Assembly: GCF_041146795.1 (NCBI RefSeq)
Contig: NC_135172.1
Location: forward strand, 36,689,623 to 36,753,622
DNA from: Maylandia zebra
Lineage: Eukaryota > Chordata > Actinopteri > Cichliformes > Cichlidae
Length of the DNA stretch: 64,000 nucleotides
Direction: 5' to 3'
Part shown: piece after piece, positions 12,241 through 22,811 of the stretch
Layout of the letters: every line of letters begins with the position of its first letter
How positions within the stretch are numbered: position 1 is the first letter of the stretch
The notes under the pieces: model-generated
What the model saw: the letters and a program-made list of their open reading frames with translations, nothing else
Told to the model about the DNA's origin: nothing
The model's database searches: none
Translations under genes and position numbers: made by a program

Positions 12241-13803
12241 CAGGGAGTGCAGAATTATTAGGCAAATGAGTATTTTGTCCACATCATCCTCTTCATGCAT
12301 GTTGTCTTACTCCAAGCTGTATAGGCTTGAAAGCCTACTACCAATTAAGCATATTAGGTGATGTGCATCTCTGTAATGAGAAGGGGTGTGGTCTAATGAC
12401 ATCAACACCCTATATCAGGTGTGCATAATTATTAGGCAACTTCCTTTCCTTTGGCAAAACGGGTCAAAAGAAGGACTTGACAGGCTCAGAAAAGTCAAAA
12501 ATAGTGAGATATCTTGCAGAGGGATGCAGCAGTCTCAAAATTGCAAAGCTTCTGAAGCGTGATCATCGAACAATCGAGCGTTTCATTCAAAATAGTCAAC
12601 AGGGTCACAAGAAGCGTGTGGAAAAACCAAGGCGCAAAATAACTGCCCATGAACTGAGAAAAGTCAAGCGTGCAGCTGCCAAGGTGCCACTTGCCACCAG
12701 TTTGGCCATATTTCAGAGCTGCAACATCACTGGAGTGCCCAAAAGCACAAGGTGTGCAATACTCAGAGACATGGCCAAGGTAAGAAAGGCTGAAAGACGA
12801 CCACCACTGAACAAGACACACAAGCTGAAACGTCAAGACTGGGCCAAGAAATATCTCAAGACTGGTTTTTCTAAGGTTTTATGGACTGATGAAATGAGAG
12901 TGAGTCTTGATGGGCCAGATGGATGGGCCCGTGGCTGGATTGGTAAAGGGCAGAGAGCTCCAGTCCGACTCAGACGCCAGCAAGGTAGAGGTGGAGTACT
13001 GGTTTGGGCTGGTATCATCAAAGATGAGCTTGTGGGGCCTTTTCGGGTTGAGGATGGAGTCAAGCTCAACTCCCAGTCCTACTGCCAGTTTCTGGAAGAC
13101 ACCTTCTTCAAGCAGTGGTACAGGAAGAAGTCTGCATCCTTCAAGAGAAACATGATTTTCATGCAGGACAATGCTCCATCACACGCGTCCAAGTACTCCA
13201 CAGCGTGGCTGGCAAGAAAGGGTATAAAAGAAGAAAAACTAATGACATGGCCTCCTTGTTCACCTGATCTGAACCCCATTGAGAACCTGTGGTCCATCAT
13301 CAAATGTGAGATTTACAAGGAGGGAAAACAGTACACCTCTCTGAACAGTGTCTGGGAGGCTGTGGTTGCTGCTGCACGCAATGTTGATGGTGAACAGATC
13401 AAAACACTGACAGAATCCATGGATGGCAGGCTTTTGAGTGTCCTTGCAAAGAAAGGTGGCTATATTGGTCGCTGATTTGTTTTTGTTTTGTTTTTGAATG
13501 TCAGAAATGTATATTTGTGAATGTGGAGATGTTATATTGGTTTCACTGGTAAAAATAAATAATTGAAATGGGTATATATTTGTTTTTTGTTAAGTTGCCT
13601 AATAATTATGCACAGTAATAGTCACCTGCACACACAGATATCCCCCTAAAATTGCTAAAATTAAAAACAAACTAAAAACTACTTCCAAAAACATTCAGCT
13701 TTGATATTAATGAGTTTTTTGGGTTCATTGAGAACATGGTTGTTGTTCAATAATAAAATTATTCCTCAAAAATACAACTTGCCTAATAATTCTGCTCTCC
13801 CTG
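12241..13803 (+). mobile_element. Complete Tc1-like DD37E transposon with IR/DR ends, 1563 bp
   Basis: Terminal repeats start CAGGGAG(T/A)GCAGAATTATT at both ends with one mismatch in the first 25 bases. TA duplications lie at 12239-12240 and 13804-13805. A second internal copy, GTGCATAATTATTAGGCAAC at 12421-12440, is matched perfectly in inverse at 13594-13613. This gives an IR/DR layout with about 180 bp between outer and inner sites at each end. It encodes one transposase. Ends and DD37E spacing fit the TRT-type group of Tc1 elements known from vertebrates; the family name is from memory. Confidence 0.93.
12477..13475 (+). CDS. Tc1/mariner DD37E transposase, open over full length, no ATG start
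   Basis: Cut-and-paste transposase of 332 codons. Residues about 1-100 form the paired-type DNA-binding region (EGCSSLKIAKLLKRDHRTIE, then VPKSTRCAILRDM) with a basic linker KKRVEKPRRK. The DDE domain has Asp138 in WTDEMRVSLDGPDGW, GGVLVWAGI, Asp231 in MQDNAPSH and Glu269 in SPDLNPIENLW. There are 37 residues between the second Asp and the Glu, so it is DD37E rather than the DD34E of Sleeping Beauty. All catalytic residues are present with no stop or frameshift. The frame has no ATG near its start: the first codon that could serve is TTG at 12477, an in-frame stop lies at 12426, and the first in-frame Met is residue 99. Either the initiator is mutated, a non-ATG start is used, or a leader is spliced on. 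Confidence 0.92.
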   Translation: MTGSEKSKIVRYLAEGCSSLKIAKLLKRDHRTIERFIQNSQQGHKKRVEKPRRKITAHELRKVKRAAAKVPLATSLAIFQSCNITGVPKSTRCAILRDMAKVRKAERRPPLNKTHKLKRQDWAKKYLKTGFSKVLWTDEMRVSLDGPDGWARGWIGKGQRAPVRLRRQQGRGGVLVWAGIIKDELVGPFRVEDGVKLNSQSYCQFLEDTFFKQWYRKKSASFKRNMIFMQDNAPSHASKYSTAWLARKGIKEEKLMTWPPCSPDLNPIENLWSIIKCEIYKEGKQYTSLNSVWEAVVAAARNVDGEQIKTLTESMDGRLLSVLAKKGGYIGR

Positions 13804-13882
13804 TATAAATCCTGGCAATGCTCCTGGCACTTAACAGTGTGCACTTTGCTAATCACTTGGAATGAGATCACTGATGTAGTTA

Positions 13883-14775
13883 GAGAAAATAATTCATCTA
13901 TTAGTCAAACCTCAGATTCAGGAGGAACAATGTGTTTCCAATTCATTCATTTGGTCCCTGTAAAAACACAGTCAGAGCTTGGTCTGTATTTATGACAGTA
14001 AGTCATATCCTCTTCATAGTTTTTACAGAAAAAAAATCCTTGGCATAGTGGAGCACTTCCACAATCTCATCTTTGCTTTGTTGTGGATGATGTGGTTCTG
14101 TTGGCTTCATCGGGTGGTGACCTGCAGCTCATGGACCAGTTTTCACCTGACTGTGAAGTGGTGGGAATGATGATTAACAACTCCAAGTCTGAGGGCTCCC
14201 AGCCAGAAAAGGGTGCAGTACCCATTCAGAGTTCAGGACGAGGGAAGAGTGGAATGCAAGACTGACACTGAATTGATGCAGCATCAGCAGCAATATGGAT
14301 GTTGGATAATGTTGTGGCGACAGGAGAGCTGGTCGATCTACGTTCCTTTCCTCACCTGTGGACATTAGCTCTGAGTTGTGGCTGGGTAGAAGGCTGGCTG
14401 GGCTCTCCCTTAGAGATAGGGTGAAGATCTTGGTCATTTGGAAGGAACTTGGAGTATAGCCTCTACTTCCACCTCAAAGCCACTTAAGTTGGCTTTAGTG
14501 TTGATTGTTTCACATCGTTTGTTCCTCTTTTGAGGATTCTACTCCGACTTCTGATTAGGATGCCGCCTCCTAGGTGAGGTGCTTTGGACAAACCCAGGAA
14601 ACGGTGGAGAGATTATATCTTTGGCTGGCTTGGGAACACTTTGGGATGCCCTTGGTTGAGGTGTAAGAGGTGACTGAGGAGAGAGAGGTCTGAGCTTCTT
14701 TGCTTAAATTGGTGTTCCCACAACCCAAAACCAGATAAGCATCAGAAACTAGATGATGGATATTATCGTGTTGTC
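13883..14775 (+). mobile_element. Decayed RTE/Rex3-like LINE, reverse-transcriptase half
   Basis: Collinear with the better copy at 2647-3805. It carries ttagtcaaacctcagattca (compare ttagtcgaacctcggataca), VDDVVLLASSGGDLQLMDQF for the catalytic palm, SLRDRVKI and a diverged 3' end (aaccagataagcatcaga). Many stops and deletions are present. A foreign segment of about 55 bp lies at 14505-14558. Same strand and correct order suggest it is the second half of the LINE at 9430-10965. Confidence 0.75.
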
Positions 14776-17700
14776 TCATTGTTCATCTGATTTGGCCCGT
14801 AAAATGTTTTTTCTTTTTCTCTTTCAGTGTTTTAAAAGCAAGTCTTTGAATGCATTGCATTTGCATTGCAGTTGCACAGAAATATAATACACAGTACATC
14901 ACACTTACATTTTTAAAATTTTATCAAAATTAATGCTAGGCAGGGAGCTAAATCAATAAATCTTACACAGACATTTGTGAACGATGCTTTCAAGCAATTA
15001 CCCGGTGGAGCTTTATGTGAGAAAACACACGTGTGATGAAAATTTAAAAAGCTCTATGAAAGTCTGTATAATATCCAGTTGAGCCAATGTGTGAACAGGT
15101 CCAATGGATTCACAGCAAGGAGTGTGACTGGGAGGATTGGGCACTGTGTCCTGCCTCCTCCCACTCCACTCAGGCCATTCCCTTGCTTGAACTTGCTTGA
15201 AGGCATCTGACACTGACTGTGTCCTACTGTCTTTATGCCACAAAATGTCACACAATGTCAAAACCTGATTCACTCAATATTATCCAGACTTAATGTGCGA
15301 CACAAGGATGCTGTTTTACACACGGTATACAACTGCTATTTTTTACTATACTGTGATACGTATGCACGTTTTGCTGATAGGGCTTCTAACCTGATTTTTA
15401 AATAAAAAATCTTTACCTGAAATAGAGCAGTATGTTATATGCTATCACCTCTATGTAGTGATTATATTTCCTATTTTTCCTACAGGCTCCATTACCTATA
15501 AATGCAGTCTTGTCCTTGCGCTGACACAATTCAACCCATTGCAGAAACCTTGTAAGTAAGAGTGTCTCACATCGCTTGTTCCTCCAGCCTTTTGAGGATT
15601 CTCCTCCATCTCCTGTTTCCTTTCTTCCTCCTAGGGCCTACCAGTCTTTCAGTCCTAACTGCTCTCCAGGATCACCAGCCAGCCAGTCATGATGAATGTG
15701 GGACAGGGTCTAGCCCAGGCTCCTGCCATTACCCTGTGACAATTTATTACCCTTTATCTGTAGGCGCAATTAACCCAGGCCCAGGAAATAGGGACTTATC
15801 AGTCCTTCATTACTAGGGCCTGCCCATGTCCCCATCCTTCTCTGTCACCTGACACACACACACAGACACGCTCACACACACACACACACACACACGCACC
15901 TCTCAGCCTGTGCAGGCTTTAAGTTTCCCTTTTTAGTATGACTGGATTTTTCTTGTACAATCTCCATTACTCACATAGACTCTGTCTCTCTCACACTCCC
16001 TTAAACCCTGTATCTTTTACACGTCCTTTGTTTTCTATAACTCCCCCACACTGACATTTTCCCTTTTTTTAGATTTTTTTTTTTCTCAAGAAGCATAATG
16101 AGTGCCCAGAGTGATATTGCAGGGCTGGTATTCTGATCTTTGTGTTCTAATCCATTACAAATGTGAACTCGCATTTGGCACAAAATAGAAGAGAAAAAGA
16201 AAAAGGCTCTACTGTGGACAGTTTACTACTGAGGCAAAAGAGTCTGTGAAAGTAAGTGATGGTGTGTAGTGAGAATTATCCAGAATAATGGAGACATTGT
16301 TTCTGAAAACAGTTGTCCCTGTGGATTCTTTTATCCAATGTGGTGAGCATTAGAAATGAAACTCGCTTCAGTTGTACTGTAAGGGCAGAAATGTCCAAAT
16401 AACATATTTGCATGTCTAGATACCATTAGAAGTACAGCCAGAAGCAAAAGAGTTTCATTTTGCATTTATGAGGCAGTCTAATTTATGTTTTTTAAAGCTA
16501 AGCTCAAGTAAAGCTGTGGTGGAAGCTGTGAACAATAAATTGATATAAAATAGCTAAAACAGTGACTTACCTAACACGCAGTTTCTTGTTTCTACATCCA
16601 GTAAATACAAAATAACATTTACAGACAACCAGAACAATGAGGCCAAAGATCCTGTAGGCTGCTGATAAGAATGAAAAACATAATTCGGTTTGGGTTCATC
16701 AGTACAAGAAAGCACCTTTTCGTATTACATATTTCAACTGTCGTCATCCTAAACATACTAATTGGATCTACTTCATCAGGACCGTGGGTTTAGTTTCGCT
16801 GGCAGTGAAATCAACTATAGAAAACCTCTCCTGTCACCAGAATCTCACTCAGACATCTCTACATCTTGACTTGTGCAAGGAAAAATGTGACGTCACCTTT
16901 TTGCAACAGAGCTCCACCCGCTCCAAACCAATCTGCGCTTAAACAAAAGGACAAATATACAAATCTCTCATATAAAATCAACACTTTGTCAGAAAAATAG
17001 CTGATAAATGAAGCCAGTGAAGGAATGCCAAAAAGCTAATGTTCCTCTACCAGTCACTCGAGGGTTGCTCATAAATTAAATCAGTATCTGCAGACACCCA
17101 TGTTAAAATGCCCAATTATACAGTGGAAATAAACATGTTTACAGCCTTTTACAAAATAAAGATTTTAGCATATCAGTAATCATGATAATAGTTTATATAA
17201 TTCACTCATTTAAATTGTATTACCTTAAAGTTATCTGTGATTAATGAAGTGGCTGCTTAGAGTGACAAAGCAGGTTCTGACCTAGATGGTTATAGCCTCT
17301 ACTTATTGGAGCACTTGTAAAAATCCTCTTACAAAAAAGTTATTTGTACTAACCGTGAGAAAAGTCTGCTTTCTTAGGGAGTGTAATTCTTGCTTTACTG
17401 TAATACATTAGCATTATTTGGCAGGTATTCCCTAGGTGTACTTTGCTAACCAAACTTGCTTGCATTAACCAATAAATTAGCATTTACCTTCCAGTACAAA
17501 GATCATCTCTCTTCTGGCTTAAAAAACTGCTTTAATGGCTTAGATTTAAAGCTGTGCCAAGAAGCCATGTGCAGTTTATTGTTTATTGCATATGCATTAC
17601 ACAGAAAGAAGTTGAAATATGCATACATGGCCTTTAAGGTGATAAAAAAAAAAAGAATACCCTACATAATGATATTTAAAAAAAATTACCACATAGCAGA

Positions 17701-19469
17701 AGCAGAAGCTACAAGAGCCCCTTTGCATGATTGATAGGGCTAGTCCGCTCGCATTAACCATGCATGTCAAGGTGATATCATCCTACTGCGCATTCAGGCA
17801 TTAGACAATAGCCTGCTACAGTTTGTACAGCACAAACCAGGTTGTTATTCTGGCTGACTCAAAGCTAATCAGTGCCAGCGTATGAGTGACTGCTGCTGGC
17901 ACCAATAACTGAGCACTACTGACATTTTAGACTGCACTGCCGCACTGCAAAATGGAGGGACGTATAAAAAGCCACAGTCAATCAATTCGGAGATGAGCCA
18001 GCTCTCCTGCAGACCAGAGCAGGCTTCGCTGGAAGCTCGGGGCCTCTGTAGTCACATAAACTATTGCTTGTAAATATTATATAAGAGCATGAAGTAACTA
18101 ATGAATGTGGGTCCTGTCCAGTTTGCCAGGAGCGGGAGGATGATGACAGCAAGGCTTAACAATACGGCCATTTAGCAGAGCTGTTATGCATTGGCGTGTG
18201 TGGGTGAGAGCTTGGGAGGTGTTCTTCATTTGCAGCTTTAAGCGCCTATAAAGTGGACAAAACTAAATATATGCGTTACATAAACAAGTTATAGTTAATG
18301 ATTTATAAATCCACCTCTCCTCTGGTTCCTAACTCAAAATGTCTCCTGGTCCTTTTTAAAATTTCCAGCAGCTCCATTATAAAGCATTGGGGTTGACTGT
18401 GTGCGTGTGTGTGCATTGACTTACATCAGAGCCACAATGATATGTTCTGAGATTGTTAACTTTCCCTCTAACACAGGGCAGGGAGGGGGTGATAGAAAAG
18501 CTGGATCCATCCAAAAGCTGGGAGCTGTGGGAGCTGAGTCAGAAAACACAGATTTATTTGAGGCAAAGAAGGATCAGAAAAGCCAACACTCCAGCTGCCA
18601 AATCATAATAACATACACATAGTCCTAGATGCACACCCTCTGCATCTTATATTCAAGTGCTTGGTATACAAAATGAAGATTTCAGAGAACAGATTCTCCA
18701 AAAACGGTAAAATGCATCCACCTGTAGTCTCAAATTAAACAGAACTGCTGCCTTAAAGGAATCTTTTCATTAAGCCTCCTACTCTCTGTGGGCTGCAGTT
18801 AGAGACAGAGAAGGATCTAAGAGAGCAGTCAGTCAGTCACTTCGGGATGAAAGGATGATTTCAGCAAGGAAAAATAGTGAACTCCAAAAGGATCTGGAGC
18901 AGCAGCAGCAGCAGCTTGTTATTCTAATAGAGATGTTTCCTCAAAGATGTACTTTGCGAGATGTAACGTCAGAAAAATATCTCAAATGTCATCATGAAAT
19001 GAGCAGAATCAATACATGAAACTCCCCTTGTGGAAACAGCTTTCATAACAGAACGCTCTTCCTTTCGAAGAGCTTTGAAAATCTGGTAAATTGACAAACA
19101 CATGAAGAGAACAAGAGCTCATGCCTCCCTCTCCCAGAGGCACACCGCTAAAACTACAACAACGCATGTGTTCCTGATGGTAGCAGCCATCGACGCATGC
19201 TGGAGGTAACATGCCCAAACGAATGTCCGCTGGCAGCCACTGCATCCTTTATAACTTACAAGCTGCATCTTTAAGCAAAGATTAGCTTAAGGATTATGGG
19301 GCTGGAGGCTTTTAGCTCCACAAGAGTGCTCGATCTCTTTCCTCTGAGAGTTATCCTCCCTCGCTTTTCACTCATCCTTTATACTCATTAAACAGAAAAG
19401 AAATGTGTGATCGAGCAAAATGGCAGGGAAGGAGAGAAAGACAGAGGGAGAGAGTGAAAGAGAGAGAAT

Positions 19470-19580
19470 TAGATTCTCTGACACCCCGCTAATTGAGCGA
19501 TCTCCTCTGTGCTCGGCCCATCCTGCCAAGTTTTAATTAGCAACTAATCAAATCAATATGGAGGCTGCCAGGCGAAGGGG
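19470..19580. promoter_or_regulatory. Candidate conserved non-coding element
   Basis: High-complexity stretch with several homeodomain-type cores (taattgag, ttttaattag, ctaatcaaatcaat) and few simple repeats, in a gene desert. This is the style of vertebrate developmental enhancers. Conservation is inferred, not tested. Confidence 0.3.
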
Positions 19581-21472
19581 AAGGCACCTAGATGGAGGGA
19601 TGGTTGCATGGATCACAGCTGCATCTGACCTTTGCACCTGGGTTTAGTTTGCAAGGCTGCAAGTGATGGTAGTGGTACTGATACTGGATTCGTCTCTGTG
19701 AGAGAAGGGTGGAGCAGTTCAGAGACAGGCAAAATTACAATGTCTGGCATTACCCAGCTGCTTAAGATAACTGAACAGAAGGATAAAAGCCGGTATTCAC
19801 AATGATATGTTGTGTTACATGAGAGGAAATTCGTGGAGTCAGAGTCCCCCTTTGATTGTAGCTGTGTTAGTCGTAACGTAGTTGTAGTTGTAATGAAAGC
19901 ACAAATGCTATTTTTACATCTGCTCTACAAATCTGTGCAAACAAATTTGCAAATTCATTAGGCAATTTTTACATGAATGGATCACACATAGACGCACCTC
20001 CTGCCTTCCTTTGGGCACACCTGCCCTTCAACAAACTCTTGAAAAGTGTTAATTACAGAGAAACTTGATGTGATGTGTTGTGCCATCTTCAGAGACATCT
20101 ACATAAGCTGGAGATGAGAGGCAGAGCCACTTCTGCTCTCTCATCTGCCTCAGGAAGCTGTCAACACATCCTGACCTCCCCTGGAGGCGGCCAGCTGGGT
20201 CTGACATCTTCTGGAGCCCGGGGGGGCCCATGGCTCCTCCAGCTGCCACCTCTCTCTTTCTCTTTCTGTCAAACACACACTAAATACATAAATACACACA
20301 TAAAAACACAAACATTCACATATTTAGAGCATCACAAATGTCCTTCCGGTTTTAAGTTAAGTGTACAGTGGGCCCTCAGACCACAATTGTTCTTCAGTAG
20401 CATCAAAGTCAAAGTAGACATTGGCTTTTACTGGCCAACAACATCTATATATTTATTTTTCTGCAAGGAAGGAATAATGTAAGTGGGAAGTGAGATCATT
20501 TCCCAAAGTCCTTGGTATTGAGAAGTCATTAATGGCAAGCCAGAACCACATTAAATAACCATCATTGAAAAAATAAGCAGAAATAGCCTCTGAAAGCCGT
20601 GCTCTGAGTGGTTAAAGACAGAGTACATTAAACTAAAGTCAAAAAACAGTATTTGCATATTACTTTTGATGAATATATATTTTATTATAACTTTTCTTAA
20701 ATGCCAAAACTGCACAATATCTAAAGAATATGCTGAAAAGTGAAAAACTTTTTATTAATTTCACTGCCTTTCTAAATAAGGTCACGACTTCCCTAAAAGT
20801 CTTAAATCTCCAGATTGCTTCAGAGAATGTTGAGAGCATTAAGATATTTGGAAAAATTTCTTGGCATCAACAAGGCTCTGTTTTTTTCAATAGGTATTCC
20901 AGTAATCTTTGCAAAGTACATACTTATGTTCAGGGGGCATGAGGGGAAAAAAAAAGATTTTGTTTGTGAAATGTCAAATACACAACCCCAAAGAAAATGA
21001 TTCACCACCTCTGAATAATAAACCTACTGAGATGTTGGAGCAGTGACAACACAGAAAATGCCCTTCAAGTATATGAATGTAAAGAATATAGGGATTTTTT
21101 TTACAAAACAGAAATAATACGCCAATCTTCTGCTACAATTTCATGGTTATAAATTCAAGTATTGCGTGAAATACTGAAATAGAGACAAGATGGGTTGTGA
21201 AATGAGTGTTTGCAGCTACCGAAGGGACATGCATGAAATATGTTGCGGATGTTCATGTTTCTCATGCTAGCAAATGCTGTAGATTAGTGAACTTTTTCTG
21301 TAGTGCAGTCATCAGGTCAAAAAGTCTATTTGACACCAAGAACGTTTTGGCCAAGTTAAAGACTTTCACTTTATTTTTTGCCTTTCCTCATCTACAGATA
21401 CTTACCAAAGCAAAAAAGATTTACATAGTCTGTAGATAATTTATGGTGTTGTTCATGTGGACACCTGGTGCT

Positions 21473-21575
21473 TTACTTTAGACTTAGTTCCTCCTACGCC
21501 GAGCGGCGCATCGGGCAGCTAGTGATCTCCATCGATGTCGGTCAGCAGCGACTGCTTCAGCTTCGTCCCAGGCAA
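21473..21575. mobile_element. 103-bp GC-rich insert flanked by a 14-bp direct repeat
   Basis: GGACACCTGGTGCT occurs at 21459-21472 and again at 21576-21589. The DNA between is far more GC-rich than its surroundings (cgccgagcggcgcatcggg). A perfect duplication of this length suggests a retrotransposed fragment or short SINE. I do not recognise the insert. Confidence 0.6.
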
Positions 21576-22811
21576 GGACACCTGGTGCTAACATCATATT
21601 ATCAAAATGCATTTAAACTAGTAATAATCACCGATTTTTTGTTAAATCGGTGTGTTTTGCAACTTAGCAAATGTTAGCAAGCTGACACCCAGATTTTGAA
21701 CATTATAACAGTTAAGAAATGTGCATACATGACATAACGATGGATTAAATAAACCTCTGCATTCTTTATTTTCATTGTGTCTTAAAGTATTGATTGAGTG
21801 ATAATTTCAGTGCACATAAAACCCTCTTTGTTTTAAAATACAAGTTGGCTAACAGTCCTCAAAATGGCAAACCTGTAACATCACTTAAACCGAGTTATAT
21901 GTTTGCCAGTTCGCAAACATGTGGCCCTGTTGAAGTGATAACCACTTGTGTGCAGGTTATCAGTTATAATGACATCAAAGTGTTGTGTGCAAATTGAAAT
22001 TGTAGCTGTGACGTGGTCATGCTAGGCTAACAGACTTTTTGCTGGCTGGTAAAATGAACTTCAAGCATACAGCAATGCTAACGAAGTACAAAGTGCTCGT
22101 TTTGGGAGCTTAATGGATGAAGAACTGATTAAGATGTTCAGTGGGTAAAATGTTTTCTGTATCTGTTGTTTTTAAGTTAATATGAGCTCACTTTAGTGGG
22201 TGTAATTCAGGTATACTTGGTCATGACTCAGTCATCTTTTTTAACTCAATAAAGCTACTTTGTTACTTTGTTTAAAATGTAGCAAGCATATAACAAGCAC
22301 TTCACAAAGCATCGGGCTTTATTTCACTCATTTGCTGTGCAATCGTAGTCACAAATTAATTAGCAAGTTAACTTGTGAGGGCTAGCTCCCTGATTTGAAT
22401 ATTTGTCCCTAAACACTAGTGTTCACACAAAAGGTTGCAATAGTTTACAAACACAGACATGTTGCTGAAATGTTCATTGTGTGCTTCAGGTACAAGAACA
22501 TGAACATTCATGGATATTCAGGTTTAATTCACTGTGCTTCCGTTTCCATTCATTTTCTGCAAATGCAATAACATCTATCACACTGTACTTTACAGTAAGC
22601 TGCTTCCTTGGTTAAGGAAGCAGAATAAATCACCCTACATCTATAATGTATAACCTCTGTAAACACTTTCCTACTAGGTTTATCATCTCAGTTGCTACTT
22701 TCTCTTTTTTTACAGAATGATGTACACTTTTAAAATTATGGTCCCATTTAAAATAAAATAGCTGACGCAGAAGGGTGAGGGCGGGGCTACACTGTAATTG
22801 TCACTGCCTTA

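Larger units (their letters stand above)
11928..13870 (-). pseudogene. PLE GIY-YIG endonuclease domain, interrupted by a transposon
   Basis: Reading 13870 down to 13806 gives VHTVKCQEHCQDL. After the Tc1-like insertion the frame continues YIGETKQPLAKRMAQHRR, SGQDSAVYLHLQASGHSF and DREERWFKRG. The (V)HT...YIG pair, the GETKQPL turn and the downstream Arg/His residues are those of the GIY-YIG nuclease fused to PLE reverse transcriptases. Near 12075 the frame shifts; the other frame continues EAIYVKRKRSSLNRGGG and LSPSYNTVIAAIP, the normal C-terminus. Upstream of VHT a stop occurs and the RT is absent. In known PLEs this nuclease nicks target DNA. This copy is inactive because of truncation, a frameshift and insertion of the transposon into the Tyr codon of YIG. 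Confidence 0.85.
10966..13882 (-). mobile_element. Penelope-like retroelement (PLE), 5'-truncated, carrying two nested insertions
   Basis: A minus-strand element that retains the C-terminal GIY-YIG endonuclease (11930-12238 and 13806-13870). The 3' tail includes cacttggatgagtgacgaaa and hairpin-forming sequence near 10985-11035. A solo LTR (11036-11712) and a Tc1-like transposon (12241-13803) interrupt it. Removing both leaves about 680 bp, so only the 3' end of the PLE was inserted or kept. It separates the two halves of an older Rex3-like LINE. Confidence 0.8.
14776..22800. other. Gene-free region with candidate regulatory stretches
   Basis: About 8 kb of mostly unique DNA. It contains a (CA)n patch at 15851-15896, a GC-balanced segment at 17740-18060 and a homeodomain-motif-rich segment near 19480-19575. 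I see no exon with protein similarity. Low-level open frames such as 20049-20482 have no family motif. Confidence 0.5.

Noticed and set aside
20049-20482. Overlapping GC-rich open frames (75 and 135 codons)
   Set aside because: No motif, no convincing splice-site pair, and simple-sequence flanks; may be non-coding.
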